Positions 1 to 11,271 of a stretch of DNA of 21,559 nt are shown here, piece by piece. The stretch comes from Ichthyophonus hoferi (taxonomy: Eukaryota > Opisthokonta > Ichthyosporea > Ichthyophonida > Ichthyophonidae). Position 1 is the stretch's first letter. Every line of letters begins with the position of its first letter. The position numbers and the translations under genes were made by a program. The stretch spans positions 12,102-33,660 of the forward strand of contig NAOQ01000341.1 of NCBI GenBank assembly GCA_002751075.1, given 5' to 3'. The notes under the pieces were generated by a model that saw only the letters and a list, made by a program, of their open reading frames with translations, was not told where the DNA came from and did not search any database.

Positions 1-95
1 AAAAAAAGGAAGAGAGAAAGAGAGTGACAGAGAAAGAAGGAAACAAAAACCAAAGCAAAGATAGAATAAAAGACAAACAGAGAGATCAAACGCAA
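1..95. repeat. Purine-rich low-complexity tract
   Basis: Nearly all A and G with GAGA and AAAG runs. It lies downstream of the minus-strand dehydrogenase gene. No coding or RNA signal is visible. Confidence 0.6.
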
Positions 96-132
96 TATGA
101 ATCATGGAATTCTACTGTACACATTGTACAAG

Positions 133-138
133 TTTAAT
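133..138 (-). terminator. Candidate poly(A) signal (ATTAAA) of the dehydrogenase gene
   Basis: TTTAAT on the plus strand reads ATTAAA on the minus strand, about 30 bases beyond the stop codon of the dehydrogenase. ATTAAA is the commonest variant of AATAAA, and I see no AATAAA on the minus strand between 1 and 166. In such AT-rich DNA a chance match is easy. Confidence 0.35.
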
Positions 139-166
139 GACTAAATGCATACATATATATTTTCCA

Positions 167-1234
167 CTACCTCCGTTCCGCCCTGTCTGCCATTCTCTGC
201 CACCATTCCTCCCTAGGCTTAAACCATTCAATTGTGTCAGCCCAACCCTGTTCAAATGGTATAATAGGCGCATATTTCAAGTCTCTTTTGGCGTTAGTAA
301 TATCAAACCAACGATGCATTGTCATAGCTTTGGCAGTAAAAGGGTTGAGTTTGTATCGGATACCGGTGAAAAAGGTTACTACAAGCAACAGATAGGCAAT
401 CAATTTAACAATAAAAGTTGGCACTGCAAATTTATCTTTGAGGGAAGTGTATCCCAGTGCAACCACGGCCTGATCAAGACAGTCGTAAAAATTGTATTTT
501 CCATCATCTGTTACGTTATAATATTGACCTAGAGCAGGGGAACCTTTATACAAGGCATCATAACCAAGTATCAACCCATGACAGTAGTTATCCACATGGG
601 TAAATGATATCATATTCTTTCCGTCTCCAAGTATACGTAGCTTTCCACTCTTGGCAGCAGAGAGAATGCTAGAAAGGAAGAGACAGTCGCGAGGTCCATA
701 GACTTGATGAGGAGCTATAGCAACTGTCATTAATTCATCACAACATGCGTTCCTTACTGCAACTTCACCCATTGCCTTCGTTTCTGCGTAGGCTTGCATG
801 AATTGTCCAGGAGGGCGAATTGACATGTTCTCTTCCCTTAACCCAATTACGTCATTGCCATCAAAACGTGTTGAAGGAGAAGAAGACATAACCAGCTTGG
901 GGATTTTATGCTCACGGCACGCATCTAAAACATGGATAGTACCACGATAGTTAACCGCGTTATACATAGGTGCAGGGAGGAAAGGTCCTACTGCCGCAGC
1001 CACATGCCATACACAATCTATCCCACCCTTAAGCGCATTACTGACATCTTCCTTCTTCGTAATATCGCCTTGGATGTAAACAATACGAGGGTCTTCACTT
1101 GCATCTTCAGGCTTAGGAGCTATATCAAAAGAAATTACCTTGTTGGCTCCACGTTCAATTAACATCTCTACTAACCTCTGACCTACAAAGCCACTACCGC
1201 CGGTGACGGCGCAGTTTAATCCCTTCACCCCCAT
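167..1234 (-). CDS. NAD(P)-dependent sterol-4-alpha-carboxylate 3-dehydrogenase-like protein (extended SDR / 3-beta-HSD family), intronless
   Basis: A 355-residue single-exon protein. Residues 11-18 (TGGSGFVG) are the glycine-rich nucleotide-binding motif of an extended Rossmann SDR. The second strand ends in an acidic residue (SFDI, D37), which usually favours NAD+. Residues 116-121 (MSSSPS) hold the catalytic serine region and Y149-K153 (YAETK) is the YxxxK pair. 'APHQVYGPRD' (174-183) and 'FTHVDNYCHG' (211-220) match conserved stretches of NSDHL/ERG26, the C-3 dehydrogenase/decarboxylase of sterol C-4 demethylation. Residues 273-292 are hydrophobic, as in the membrane-associated tail of NSDHL. 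An in-frame TAA lies 12 bases before the ATG on the coding strand, which supports this start. It could instead be a 3-beta-HSD paralogue with another steroid substrate. It lacks introns while its neighbours are split every 100 bases or so, so it may be a retrocopy, an ancient intron-poor gene or a transfer. Confidence 0.85.
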   Translation of the reverse strand: MGVKGLNCAVTGGSGFVGQRLVEMLIERGANKVISFDIAPKPEDASEDPRIVYIQGDITKKEDVSNALKGGIDCVWHVAAAVGPFLPAPMYNAVNYRGTIHVLDACREHKIPKLVMSSSPSTRFDGNDVIGLREENMSIRPPGQFMQAYAETKAMGEVAVRNACCDELMTVAIAPHQVYGPRDCLFLSSILSAAKSGKLRILGDGKNMISFTHVDNYCHGLILGYDALYKGSPALGQYYNVTDDGKYNFYDCLDQAVVALGYTSLKDKFAVPTFIVKLIAYLLLVVTFFTGIRYKLNPFTAKAMTMHRWFDITNAKRDLKYAPIIPFEQGWADTIEWFKPREEWWQRMADRAERR

Positions 1235-2263
1235 TATTAAAGTAGGTTAGTTATAGTTTATGATATATTTATTGCAAATAAATTTAACCATGAACAAAAA
1301 CATCAATAATTCAATTAAGCGGCGCTTCTTAAATATATTCCAAAACTGTAAAATAACCTTATGTGAGAGATTAACCATATTTGGATTTAGGGCTGGAAGT
1401 GTAGTTTAATTACTTTTGTTAATGTTTTTATTCGACAATTGGATGCAAATTCGTAAAATTGTCTTTTTTGTTGCAATTTTTGAAATGGTTGTAGGAGTTT
1501 AATTGTAGAATAATGCTACACAGAGCGAAACTAAATATTCTACTGTACATTTTGGCAGCCTCTTTGGAGCTTTGCAGAGTCGTGATGTAAATATTAAATT
1601 GACGCAGATTGAATATATCCAGCTCATATCACGTTACTCCATTTTAAATATCTAACAAACCAAAAATCTTGCTCCGATACCTTTTAACGTTTCACTCCTC
1701 GGTGCTATGTCCAACTTGATATTTGATTCGATTTGGTAAAATAGATCTAGTTAAATATGAGATATTTGTATTGGCTAAGTATCACAAAATATTTTTGTGG
1801 TGCATGAAAAACATGAGCATAAGCCAATAATTGTAGTCTAAAAACATCGAACAATTCATAGGCTACCAATCCCAAACTTTTTATTTCATCTCAACCGATT
1901 TTAACTCCATTGACCAAATCTTAAATGAGTTGCAAAATCTATTTTATTTATTTATTGTTTAAACCAAAGTGTTCATGGCACCATTATTATTCATTATTTT
2001 ATTTTTGTTATTTTGACGTTTATTACTATAGAGAAAAGAGTTTCCTTTCTAGTTAAGTTTGATGAAATACTTGTGAGTAATCTATGTTGCTATTGGTCTG
2101 AAGTTTGCTGCAACGGTTGATACTTCAATCAATTCATAGTGTCAGCTTATATTTTATCATTTCACACATAGAAATAACTCGGGCCAAACACAACCAATTA
2201 GATATTATATAGGTATCGATCAATAAATAATAGATTATTTTTTGATTCAATAGAACGAATGTT

Positions 2264-2288
2264 ATGATATGATATGATATGATATGAT
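2264..2288. repeat. Pentanucleotide microsatellite (GATAT)n
   Basis: About five tandem copies of GATAT in AT-rich intergenic DNA. It has no coding potential. Confidence 0.7.
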
Positions 2289-3036
2289 GTAATAATAATA
2301 TAATGTAATATGATGTGTATGACATAATATAAGCGAATAATAAAACAAGTAAAAAAATTTTACCAAAATTCTTTAAACATATATTGACGACTGAAAAATG
2401 TAATAGGAAACAGTAACTTTATTCTTGTTATGTGAACGTATTATATGCATATAAATGGGGAAATGGTACTTAATCACTAGGTCATGGACCAGGAGTTTGG
2501 ACAACAACTTCCTATTGACCATAATGGGTAACTATAACCAAATGTAAGCGAAGTGATACCAATAACAAAGGATAGTATCTAAACGTGGCGAAGAATGTAG
2601 TTCCAGCAAGACTTTTATGCAATATATTGACTTAGACAATAGAAAAAACACGGATATAAGATACACATAACATACCCTGTCTTTATCTTAAGCTGTTACT
2701 CTGACAGTGATGTCGGATAGCGGATTAGTGTCAACAAAACTAGAAGCCCTATCATAACCCCACAGGGGCTAATTTTTACTATTCTGAACGTATGCGATAT
2801 GGTGAGGTTAACTTTGGATCCAATTGTATACCTAATATAATATGGTATGTGTTAAAGCAGGAGTATTTAATTAATTTAGGTATTTGGTTATATAGCTATA
2901 AACATTTAATATTATGAGCAATTATTATTACATATTTAGCCCGGGAAAATAGCTGAGGCAATCTATTGGTGTTATACGGCAATCCAAAGTATATGGATAG
3001 CTTGGATTAAATTCAAGTCGAATTAAAATTAACCGC

Positions 3037-3063
3037 AGTGATTTTGAGTCAACGAAAATCACT
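3037..3063. repeat. Perfect inverted repeat, 9-base arms
   Basis: AGTGATTTT (3037-3045) and AAAATCACT (3055-3063) are exact reverse complements around a nine-base loop. It could be a hairpin or a dimeric factor site. No associated gene or mobile element was recognised. Confidence 0.5.
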
Positions 3064-3441
3064 TTTAATTAGCTAATTAAGTAATTAAAGTCCAGTCGAA
3101 TAGGGTAGCTTGACTTAACGTGTACAGCGAGCTATAAAAATTTGAAAAGCATATGATCTAAGATGTATATAATAAATATATAATATAATATAATATAATA
3201 TAATAAAAGGCAATAATTAATATTGTATATAATTGCTATATTATAATAAATAAAATAAAATTATGTAACATTTTATGTACATTATATATAACACTAGAGT
3301 TATTTTTACTATTTTAATATCACCGCCTAAGTACGTATGCTTGCTACACTTATAATATATATCCTGCCCAATACTGCATTACCATAGCTATTTTTGTCCT
3401 AAAAAAGACATTATCTTGATATGATTGGTCAATTATAAATG

Positions 3442-3462
3442 GGCTCAATGTGTGTACACGTG
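3442..3462 (+). promoter_or_regulatory. E-box composite element upstream of DDX18 (GGCTCA + GTGTGTACACGTG)
   Basis: GGCTCA (3442-3447), two bases, then GTGTGTACACGTG (3450-3462). The core CACGTG (3457-3462) is the canonical Myc/Max-type E-box, 165 bases before the DDX18 start codon. The same two blocks, joined directly and inverted, lie upstream of UTP20 at 14572-14590. A second GGCTCAG is at 3519-3525, just after GGGTTGG. That it is functional is inference from this sharing and from the known Myc regulation of vertebrate DDX18. Confidence 0.5.
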
Positions 3463-3528
3463 TGTACGCATTGCACATGCCCTTTAATCTGCACGCGCGC
3501 AGACGGAGGGTTGGTTTTGGCTCAGTTA

Positions 3529-3558
3529 ACCTACTATATAGATTATTACATAGTAGGT
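3529..3558 (+). promoter_or_regulatory. Palindromic promoter motif shared with UTP20
   Basis: ACCTACTAT (3529-3537) and ATAGTAGGT (3550-3558) form 9-base inverted arms about 90 bases before the DDX18 ATG. The segment 3531-3554 matches 14660-14683 upstream of UTP20 at 20 of 24 positions: a CTAC/ATATAG half and a TTACATAGT half separated by four variable bases. Lying close to the start codon, it may be a core-promoter or initiator-region element. No ordinary TATA box is obvious. Confidence 0.45.
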
Positions 3559-3627
3559 ATATATTATACATATATACACGCATCTTCTTAGTCAATATAC
3601 CCCCTATAACCATCTCTATCTGTTATC

Positions 3628-6600
3628 ATGGCACTAGTTACACCATCTAAGAAGACCCAGTCTTCTCTTGAGGGAAGTGGAAAGAAATCCAGTGGGAAAA
3701 AGACATCAAGTGTCAAGAAAACTGAAGGGTTCAAGTCACCTTTGGCTGTGTCTAAGCCTGTTTCTGGTAAGAAGCAAGCCACCCCTTCCAAATCCCCTAA
3801 GAAAGAGGGAGATATTACACCTAAGACAAAGAAATCTGAGAAACATGCGGACACCCCTCGTCCTTCGGCCAAGATTGCCAAGGTATTTCACTGTTTTATT
3901 TTGTCTTGAAATTTATATTTATTTTGTTGTTGTTAATATGACACGAGTTTATGAAGATGAGGAAGGTTTAGTTGACAGCTACGAGGTAACATTGTCTACA
4001 AAAAATAACAAAGCTTGTATAAGGGATCTTAGTTCAAGCAACATTATCTTAGTTCAAGATGACAGATAGGTGTGGATTTGCAATGGTTGTGCATGTTTTC
4101 AGTCACAGAGCCACCACTGTTTATATTTTAGCATAAACCATTGAGCATTATTCATCTATAGTTTAATATGCTGTTGTAAGGTATGTTTTTATTTATTTTT
4201 ATAATATTATTATTGTCCAGAACTTTCCCTTAACTATCCCACCATTACAACCACCCAATATATATGTATTTGTTTTATTTATGAAACTATGGATTTTATG
4301 GTTATTACTACCCAATATAACAATGCTATACAATATGCGATACTATATTATTATTGTCCCTCTGCATCATTTAAAACCTGATCTCTTTCTTGTAACTGTA
4401 GTATATATATACATGTTCTTCAATAGAATATCCTGTTGGCCATAGCCATTTCGCATCTACCTAAGTACTATTGTGCTTTTAAATATTTACATCTAGTGTG
4501 CGTATTAGGTTTCAGAGTTTGGAGGTAAAGTTAGAATCAGCTTTATATTTAATAAATGATTATACAATATACTAACATACCATATATTATAGTTTAAATA
4601 TTCATTGGCTTTCTAGTATTACTTTTCCTTTCAGAGTGTACCCGCATGTTAATATTGTCAATTACTTGTCTGTCTGTATTATTTTTGTACTATCATCTTC
4701 ATATAAGATATTGTATCCTATTACACCCATGTAAAATATGAAACATAGCTCCGGTGTAGTAGTAGAGGAATATCAAAAAATTAGTTCTACAATATACCTT
4801 TAATCCCGTCAACACAAATGACTAGAATCACTAGTGTATAGTTTTTCTGTATTGGGTTCATCCTTATAAACCTGTTTGCCTGCCATAGTTTCATTGTTTG
4901 CACATATACTATCTTTTATAACCTTACATCAATTACTCATGATAATGAAACATACAAAGGAGGAAGCTGCTGTTGAAGAGGTTACCGAATCAAAGAAGAG
5001 GCCCGCTGAAGAAGAGGATGACGTCAAGGTTGCTAAGCAACTGAAGATAGAGGAAGTTAGTGAGGATGAGGAAGAAGAGGTTAGTGAGGACGAGGAAGAG
5101 GAAGATGAGATGGATACAGATGAGGTAAATATTGTAGGTGGTGAGGAGGCTGATGCAAAGGAGGCCATGGAGGAGGAGAGAAAGAAAAAAGAATTACAGG
5201 AGGCTTTGGGAGGTGCGGAAGAGGAGACAGGTGTGGCAGGGGCCTTGACTGTAACCAAGGCACAGGGTAGGTGTGGTGGGTGTGATAGTGCATACTGGAG
5301 TATGGTATAGCATGACACTGTATGCTATAACATCTTATTTTATGTTCTATATTGTGTTATAACATAACAGTATAGATGTGTCTGTTTGCGTATCATGTGA
5401 TTCCTTTTCTTTTTCTTATTCTATTGCTTATGGTATATATGTTATGTTTGGCATGTACATCTCTCTCTTTTTATATTCCAATCTAATTGGTTTACGTTTA
5501 ATCCAATCAGAAAGCGATATTGCTGAGCCTGAATTTGAGAAGCTGAGAGGAAAGGTCTCAGATAAGACACTGGACGGTGAGTGGCTGAAATGTAACCATA
5601 TTTAGATATATGCATATAAAAAACTTAAGGCCATGTGCATTTGAAGATATAGTTGCATATACTATCTCCACATCTAATATAATCCCCAACCAATCATATA
5701 CAGCAATTAAGGAGATGGGATTTGAGACCATGACAGAGGTACAACGCCGTACCATTCATCATTTGCTGGCTGGAAAGGTATATATATAGTGTTATATGTT
5801 ATATTTTCTTATATTTTATATAATTAAGTTTAACTGTTGAACTAGGTTTTGTATCTACCCTTACATAAGTGGGAGTGGATATAGATATAGTAACATATTA
5901 TTTAAACTAAAGTATAAGTGGTTAGTATTAATGTGCCTACATCCACTCATAGTACAGTCAAATGCTAATACGAATGTGATTATCTATCTTTATCATTCAA
6001 TTAGGATGTTCTTGCTGCTGCCCGTACTGGATCTGGCAAGACCCTCGGCTTCTTGATTCCTGCTATTGAACTTCTCTACCAATTAAAATTCACACCTCGC
6101 AACGGTAACTATTTCGTGTGATATTAATTTTTTTAAATTAACCTGGCATGTTTTACAGCTGATATATATATATATATATATTAATATAGTACAATACTAA
6201 TACCTACTATTATATATATTTATACATTGATAACTGCATTAACGTGCCATTCATTTGCAGGTACTGGTTGTATTGTTATCTCCCCTACTCGCGAGTTAGC
6301 CCTACAGATTTTTGGTGTGGCCAGAGATCTCTTAAAACTGCACTCACAGACCTATGGCATTGTTATGGGCGGTATGTTTTATATATTTTCTTATGTGTTG
6401 TTATAGGTGTGATGTACTGGATAGCTTGGTTGTCTTATCTTGACAATTATATTGTACTGTAGCTGTCTATACTGGCCCTATAGGTCGTATAACTCCAAAG
6501 ACCAGTTGAAATCTATTTATAATTTTATATGATTTTCATATTTAATATAGGTATATGTGGAGGTGGAAAAATGCGTATAGGCACATGACGGAGATACAGG

Positions 6601-9600
6601 CCATAATATGCAAATGTTATATATGTCCCTGAATGTATATCTGGTTTAAAGTGACTGGTCTGCTGTTATCCAAGACAAGACTCTATGAGATATCTGGTCC
6701 CTCTGTAACCTTTTACTAATAATACCTATACTCCTTCCTATCAAGTTATGTTCTAATTGACTATACAATTAGTGATGTATAGGGCAATGTATTAGCCAAG
6801 TATTATAAATGATATGACTTGTTGCAATATTCTGCTATGTTATATTGTACTATGCTGAAGCATAAATAAGTTTATAGTTTTAATTATTACTAATTGATAA
6901 TGAATAATACTAATTGAACTTTTTAATTGGTCTACACAGGAGCCAATCGCAAGGCCGAGGCAGATAAGCTGGCCAAGGGAGTTAACATTCTTATTGCTAC
7001 TCCTGGACGCTTATTGGATCATCTCCAGGTGAGTAGTCAATCAGTATTCATGTACAGGCAACTATATATATATATATATATATATCTGTATATATAGCAT
7101 TTCAATTGATCTTATATCCAATTTCAATTTGCTCTAAATCATGCATTCGTATCTCCACCAACTGATTGTTGATTGGGTATTATTTATGTAAATACCTTGA
7201 TATAGTTAAACAATTGTATACAGCTAACAGATCTCTCCTATTACCTATCCCCTTAGAGTACTCGTGGCTTTGTGTTCAAGAACATGCAAGTGCTAATTGT
7301 AGATGAGGCTGATCGCTGTTTGGAGATTGGGTTTGAGGAGGAGATGAAACAGATTGTCAGAATTCTACCAAGTATGTTATGCAATTCTGCGTTGTCTTAT
7401 GTTATACTATGCTATTGATCTTCTTGGTGATGGTAGTGTATTCACGACTTTTACTCTTGGTGTTTCATGGTATGTTATGTTTCTTATTTTTGTTATTTTC
7501 GTATGATATTAGCCTCAATAGTATACTATTAAGTATCCTGTGCCCTTATCGGATACATGATATTAATCCAACCAAACCCCTACCTAGGCAAACGCCAAAC
7601 TATGCTGTTCAGTGCTACACAGACCCGTAACGTCGAAGATCTTGCTCGTGTCTCTCTGAAGAAGGCACCTCTGTACATTGGTGTCCATGATAACAATGAG
7701 CATGCTACAGTGGAGGGATTGGAACAAGGCTATGTTATCTGTCCATCAGAGTCTAGGTTCCTCTTGTTGTTTACATTCTTGAAGAAAAATCTGAAGAAAA
7801 AGGTGAGAGTTGGTTACAGTGCCATGTAGTGCTATATATGTTTTTATATGGTTTTGTGCTACCCTTATCTAAGTTATGGTTCTAGTTGCTAATGATATAT
7901 AAATTGGGCGTTTGAATACGGAAAAGTTATTGGGAGTGATTGAATCTTTGTTTATTTATATTTTTACATTTTAATGGGATAAGTATATTCGTACAACTAA
8001 ACTAACCAGGGAGCAACCAACGAAAAGTTGAAATGCAAGGATATAATTGGATTAAAGTTATTTTTATTGTGGAAATGGATATATTTGATTGAATAATAAA
8101 GGTTGAAGTATGGAATTACTGGGTTAACAGCTATTCAATGAAATAACTGGTTGCTAACCACCATCCAATCACAGGTCATGGTGTTCTTCTCATCCTGCAA
8201 TAGCGTCAAGTTCCACGCTGAGCTGTTGAACTACATTGATATTCCTGTTATGGATATCCATGTACGTACTATTATTATTACTACTACTACTATTACTATT
8301 ATGTTCTTGCAAAATCCAATATAATACAATACATGATCATAGACTTACTTTACACTACAATGAATCCAGGGTCGCCAAAAACAGCAGAAGCGCACCTCTA
8401 CCTTCTACGAGTTCTGCAAGGCTGAAACTGGTATTCTATTGGCTACTGATGTGGCAGCACGTGGTCTGGATATCCCTGCTGTCGATTGGGTGATCCAGTT
8501 CGATCCTTGTGATGATCCTAAGGTAAATATCGATGCAAAATTTTGAAATAGGGTTTAATTTTTTTAAAAAAAACAAATTTAAGGGAAAGTGGTATAGTAT
8601 AATGTATATGCATGCATTATATTAACTCTATGTGTAAGATTTATTTTTTAGGGAAATCTGGAGGTAAGTGAAGATATATATAGATTTATTATATATATGA
8701 TATTGACTTTATTTTTTACAAAACACTGATTAATTGATTAATTTGGATTTCCACCAATAGGAATACATTCATCGTGTAGGTCGTACTGCACGTGGTAGCA
8801 AGGGAAGAGGAAAGGCCTTAATGTTCCTGCTTCCTGAAGAGGTAGGTTTAATGTACTATGATGGTTGGTTGAGCATCACTCTAAAAGTGTCATTATAATT
8901 ATCTTGTTCATTCGGGAACGGCATTAATATTTGCAAACAGAATTGAAAACAAAACAGAACATGTTTATTCGGTTTAACAGTAGAGCCACATGGTGTTGGT
9001 TCTGTCAGAGACCCGAGATCTTTATATTCATAACATATAATATCTCATACAATATATAGACCAATTAACAACTTAGTATTAACTTATAATGACTAATACT
9101 ATATCTATATTTGATATATTGTATTGATATATTAATTATCTCTATGACGGTTAGAGGTATGACTGTCTCATTATTATTACGTTACAATATTGTAATATGT
9201 AATGCGATGATGAATACATGATTATGTTACTATTAAGACAATACAGCTATGAATATAAGGGTCTGAAGCGAGTATCATTTAGGAATTATCATGGAGTGTT
9301 GTAATAGTAAATAAGATACAGAGATTCAGATGCTTCTATTGATTGAGAGGGTGCATTTAGATGCTGATGGGGTTATAGTAATAGTGTTAGAACTGTACTC
9401 ATCAATGCAATATAATCTTAAGTCATATGTTTTATCACATAATTACTATGATCACATGCTGTATTTTGTTTTGTTCTGCTTTGTTCTGACCTGCTATATA
9501 TCACAGCTCGGATTCTTGAGATATCTTAAACAGGCTAAAATCCCAGTCAACGAATTCGTGTTCCCTCAGAACAAGATCGCCAATGTCCAATCACAGGCAA

Positions 9601-10614
9601 GCATTCGATTTTTTATTTTTTTTATTCGGTATTTCTTATGTCTTTTTTCTGTTTCTTTTCCTTCCTGTATGCCTTTACTTTCTTATCTGCTTGGCCTACT
9701 ATATATATATATATATATATATATCAGAATATCTGTTGGCTCTACTGAAGCACGCAGTAAAACATTAAATACAATTTTGATGATATTCCACTTCCTTCTA
9801 TATTACATTATATTAAATGTTAAGGTCTAATGATGCGGTGCTAACCAATGTGATATGGGACACGTGCAGCTTGAGAAGCTGGTTGAGAAGAACTATTATC
9901 TTCACAAGTCATCCAAGGATGCCTACCGTTCATACATGCAAGCTTATGCCTCTCACTCACTTAAGGTATGTATGTGTTTTAATGCACTCTATATATTTCA
10001 TCTAGTGACAAGTTGAATAAATATTGCTACACATTTCATACGCATATGTATGTTTGTATAAGATTATGTGTGTTCCTACCTACCATGACCATGTCTGGTT
10101 ATAGATAGATGGATAATATGTATAATTAATACAATCAGTTAGAAATTCCTTTCATTACCCTTGCTAGTAATCTTCTCTCGACCAATAATTCTCTCGATCT
10201 CGATTCTTCCATATCTAGTCTACTCACACATCCCCCCCCCCCACACTACAGAACATTTTCAATGTGCAAACACTTGATTTGGTGCGCGTGGCGAAGGCAT
10301 TTGGCTTCAAAGTTCCCCCTAGTGTCAACCTCAGTGTGCATGCATCTAAGGGAAACAAGGTTCAGAGAAGAAATGGTGGTGGAGGATTTGGTAAGTGTAT
10401 GTAGGTGTGTATATACTGTTATATCTTGCAGGCTATGGTTATATAATGTAAGGTCATTATGTGTACTAGACTGGTTCCCCCAACCATATCGATGTTAATA
10501 ATAATAGCTGACTTTGGACTTATTAATTCAGGCGATGAACGTCGTTCTGTTGAGAAGGCCAAGCTGTTCAAGAGGGATGGACCGGCCAAGGATGGCCGCC
10601 AGTTTGGTCGTTAA
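3628..10614 (+). CDS. DDX18: ATP-dependent RNA helicase DDX18/Has1 (DEAD-box), complete, 16 exons
   Basis: Exons: 3628-3882, 4960-5266, 5511-5576, 5704-5777, 6005-6104, 6261-6371, 6940-7028, 7257-7371, 7588-7802, 8175-8261, 8370-8522, 8761-8841, 9507-9596, 9870-9965, 10252-10390, 10532-10614, giving 686 residues (human about 670). All joins keep frame. The N-terminus is lysine/serine-rich, then strongly acidic (exon 2). Then come the Q motif (AIKEMGF...Q, 210-223), motif I ARTGSGKT (240-247), Ia PTRELA (276-281), TPGRLLD (325-331), DEAD (350-353), SAT (381-383), TDVAARGLD (499-507), HRVGRTARG (528-536), and the DUF4217-type C-terminal region with 'FGFKVPP' and a glycine-rich, basic tail. The match to human DDX18 is close throughout. 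Has1/DDX18 is a nucleolar helicase of pre-60S and early 40S assembly. Least certain are the exon 2 acceptor (weak pyrimidine tract; exon 2 could start from a local ATG at 4940 or 4946) and a possible 12-base microexon at 8652-8663. Intron 13 is GC-AG. Confidence 0.95.
3883..4959 (+). other. Intron 1 of DDX18 (1077 bases)
   Basis: This is the largest intron of the gene, between the basic N-terminal exon and the acidic exon 2. The donor is AAG|gtattt. The acceptor is inferred from where the acidic reading frame becomes plausible. Contents are AT-rich with no recognised RNA gene or element. A short open stretch at 3938-4069 is discussed among the rejected items. Confidence 0.6.
6162..6181. repeat. 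(TA)n microsatellite in DDX18 intron 5
   Basis: About ten TA dinucleotides upstream of exon 6. A similar tract at about 7063-7085 lies in intron 7 and another at about 9700-9724 in intron 13. Confidence 0.8.
8652..8663 (+). other. Candidate 12-base microexon in DDX18 (would add GNLE)
   Basis: Between exons 11 and 12, a T-rich tract ending in AG (8650-8651) is followed by 12 bases and then a strong donor, gtaagt (8664). The flanking exons join at phase 0 and the 12 bases read Gly-Asn-Leu-Glu, so inclusion keeps frame. It would insert four residues between the conserved DDPK and EYIHRVGRT, just before motif VI. Human DDX18 and yeast Has1 have no insertion there, so the main product probably skips it. 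It could also be chance splice-like sequence. Confidence 0.35.
9597..9869 (+). other. GC-AG intron (DDX18 intron 13)
   Basis: Exon 13 ends ...VQSQ at CAG|gcaagc and exon 14 starts [10 protein letters not shown] after gtgcag. This exactly reproduces the conserved QSQLEK junction of DDX18, so the donor is GC. No GT donor nearby gives the right join. The intron also carries a (TA)n tract and a CACGTG just before the acceptor (9861-9866). Confidence 0.85.
10232..10242. repeat. Homopolymer of 11 C in the DDX18 intron 14 acceptor
   Basis: Eleven C residues lie ten bases before the exon 15 acceptor (cacactacag) and serve as the pyrimidine tract. A C-run is unusual in this AT-rich locus and is likely to vary in length. 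Confidence 0.8.
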
Positions 10615-10800
10615 TTATAATTGGTTACCTATATGAGGAGAGTAAAGCAGCCAATCCATTAATACGAACTGGCGCATAGCTATTAATACTTGGACTTGGC
10701 TCGTACTTTCATATAGCCCCCAATACGATATTATAGATATATATATATCTGGCCTGTGTAACCATTTTTTGATATGATACTCTGGTAATTCTATTTGACT

Positions 10801-10806
10801 AATAAA
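10801..10806 (+). terminator. Candidate poly(A) signal of DDX18
   Basis: AATAAA 187 bases after the DDX18 stop codon, the first canonical hexamer downstream. A second lies near 11065. The 3' UTR would be roughly 200 bases. Confidence 0.55.
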
Positions 10807-11271
10807 TCTAGTTTAGCTTCATCACATATCCATTGGGTAGCTATAATTCTGGCTCTCTGGGAAACATGAGTGTTAGCAGGATATTTTATCCTGTATATTA
10901 TTGATACTGTATGATATTATAGTACTCTGGATATCAGATCCGGTACACGAATAGATAGCACTACTGTGTGTAGCAGCGTATGATGGCATCAACCCAAAGT
11001 CCTATAATCACTTAAAGTCATGCCCATGTATACTTCAGACAGGAAGGCATAAGATTATTAAAATAATAAAGTGGCATTGAATGGACCCTGTAAAAATGTT
11101 GTTATTTATGCTTGACTTGTTGGAACACGTGTAGTACGTTATAATAATTCCTTCACATTAATGGATTAGCTAATGAGCCATCCAAATAAGGACACGATAG
11201 TATAAGATTAAACAATCCCAGTGAGTCTCGTGTTCTTTCATGACTTGTATTAGCTAATAAGAATATTTGCG

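Larger units (their letters stand above)
1235..3627. other. Intergenic region between divergent genes
   Basis: About 2.4 kb between the start codons of the dehydrogenase (minus) and the helicase (plus), so both promoters must lie here. Most of it is featureless AT-rich DNA with stops in all frames. Small structures are an ATATG-type short repeat near 2264-2288, a hairpin at 3037-3063, TATAA-type repeats near 3178-3205, and the helicase promoter elements at 3442-3558. I found no gene in it. Confidence 0.7.

Noticed and set aside
104-532. 142-residue plus-strand ORF
   Set aside because: It is antisense to the well-supported dehydrogenase gene and has no protein family features.
2484-2531. Short ORF MDQEFGQQLPIDHNG in the 1235-3627 interval
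   Set aside because: Only 15 residues, with no promoter or splice context.
3938-4069. Open stretch [17 protein letters not shown]... in DDX18 intron 1, possible extra exon
   Set aside because: It looks mildly coding, but there is no good acceptor before it, no in-phase donor that joins exon 2, and no counterpart in the DDX18 N-terminus. Junction reads would be needed.
4929-5318. Serine-rich minus-strand ORF
   Set aside because: It is the antisense shadow of the acidic GAG/GAA repeats of DDX18 exon 2.
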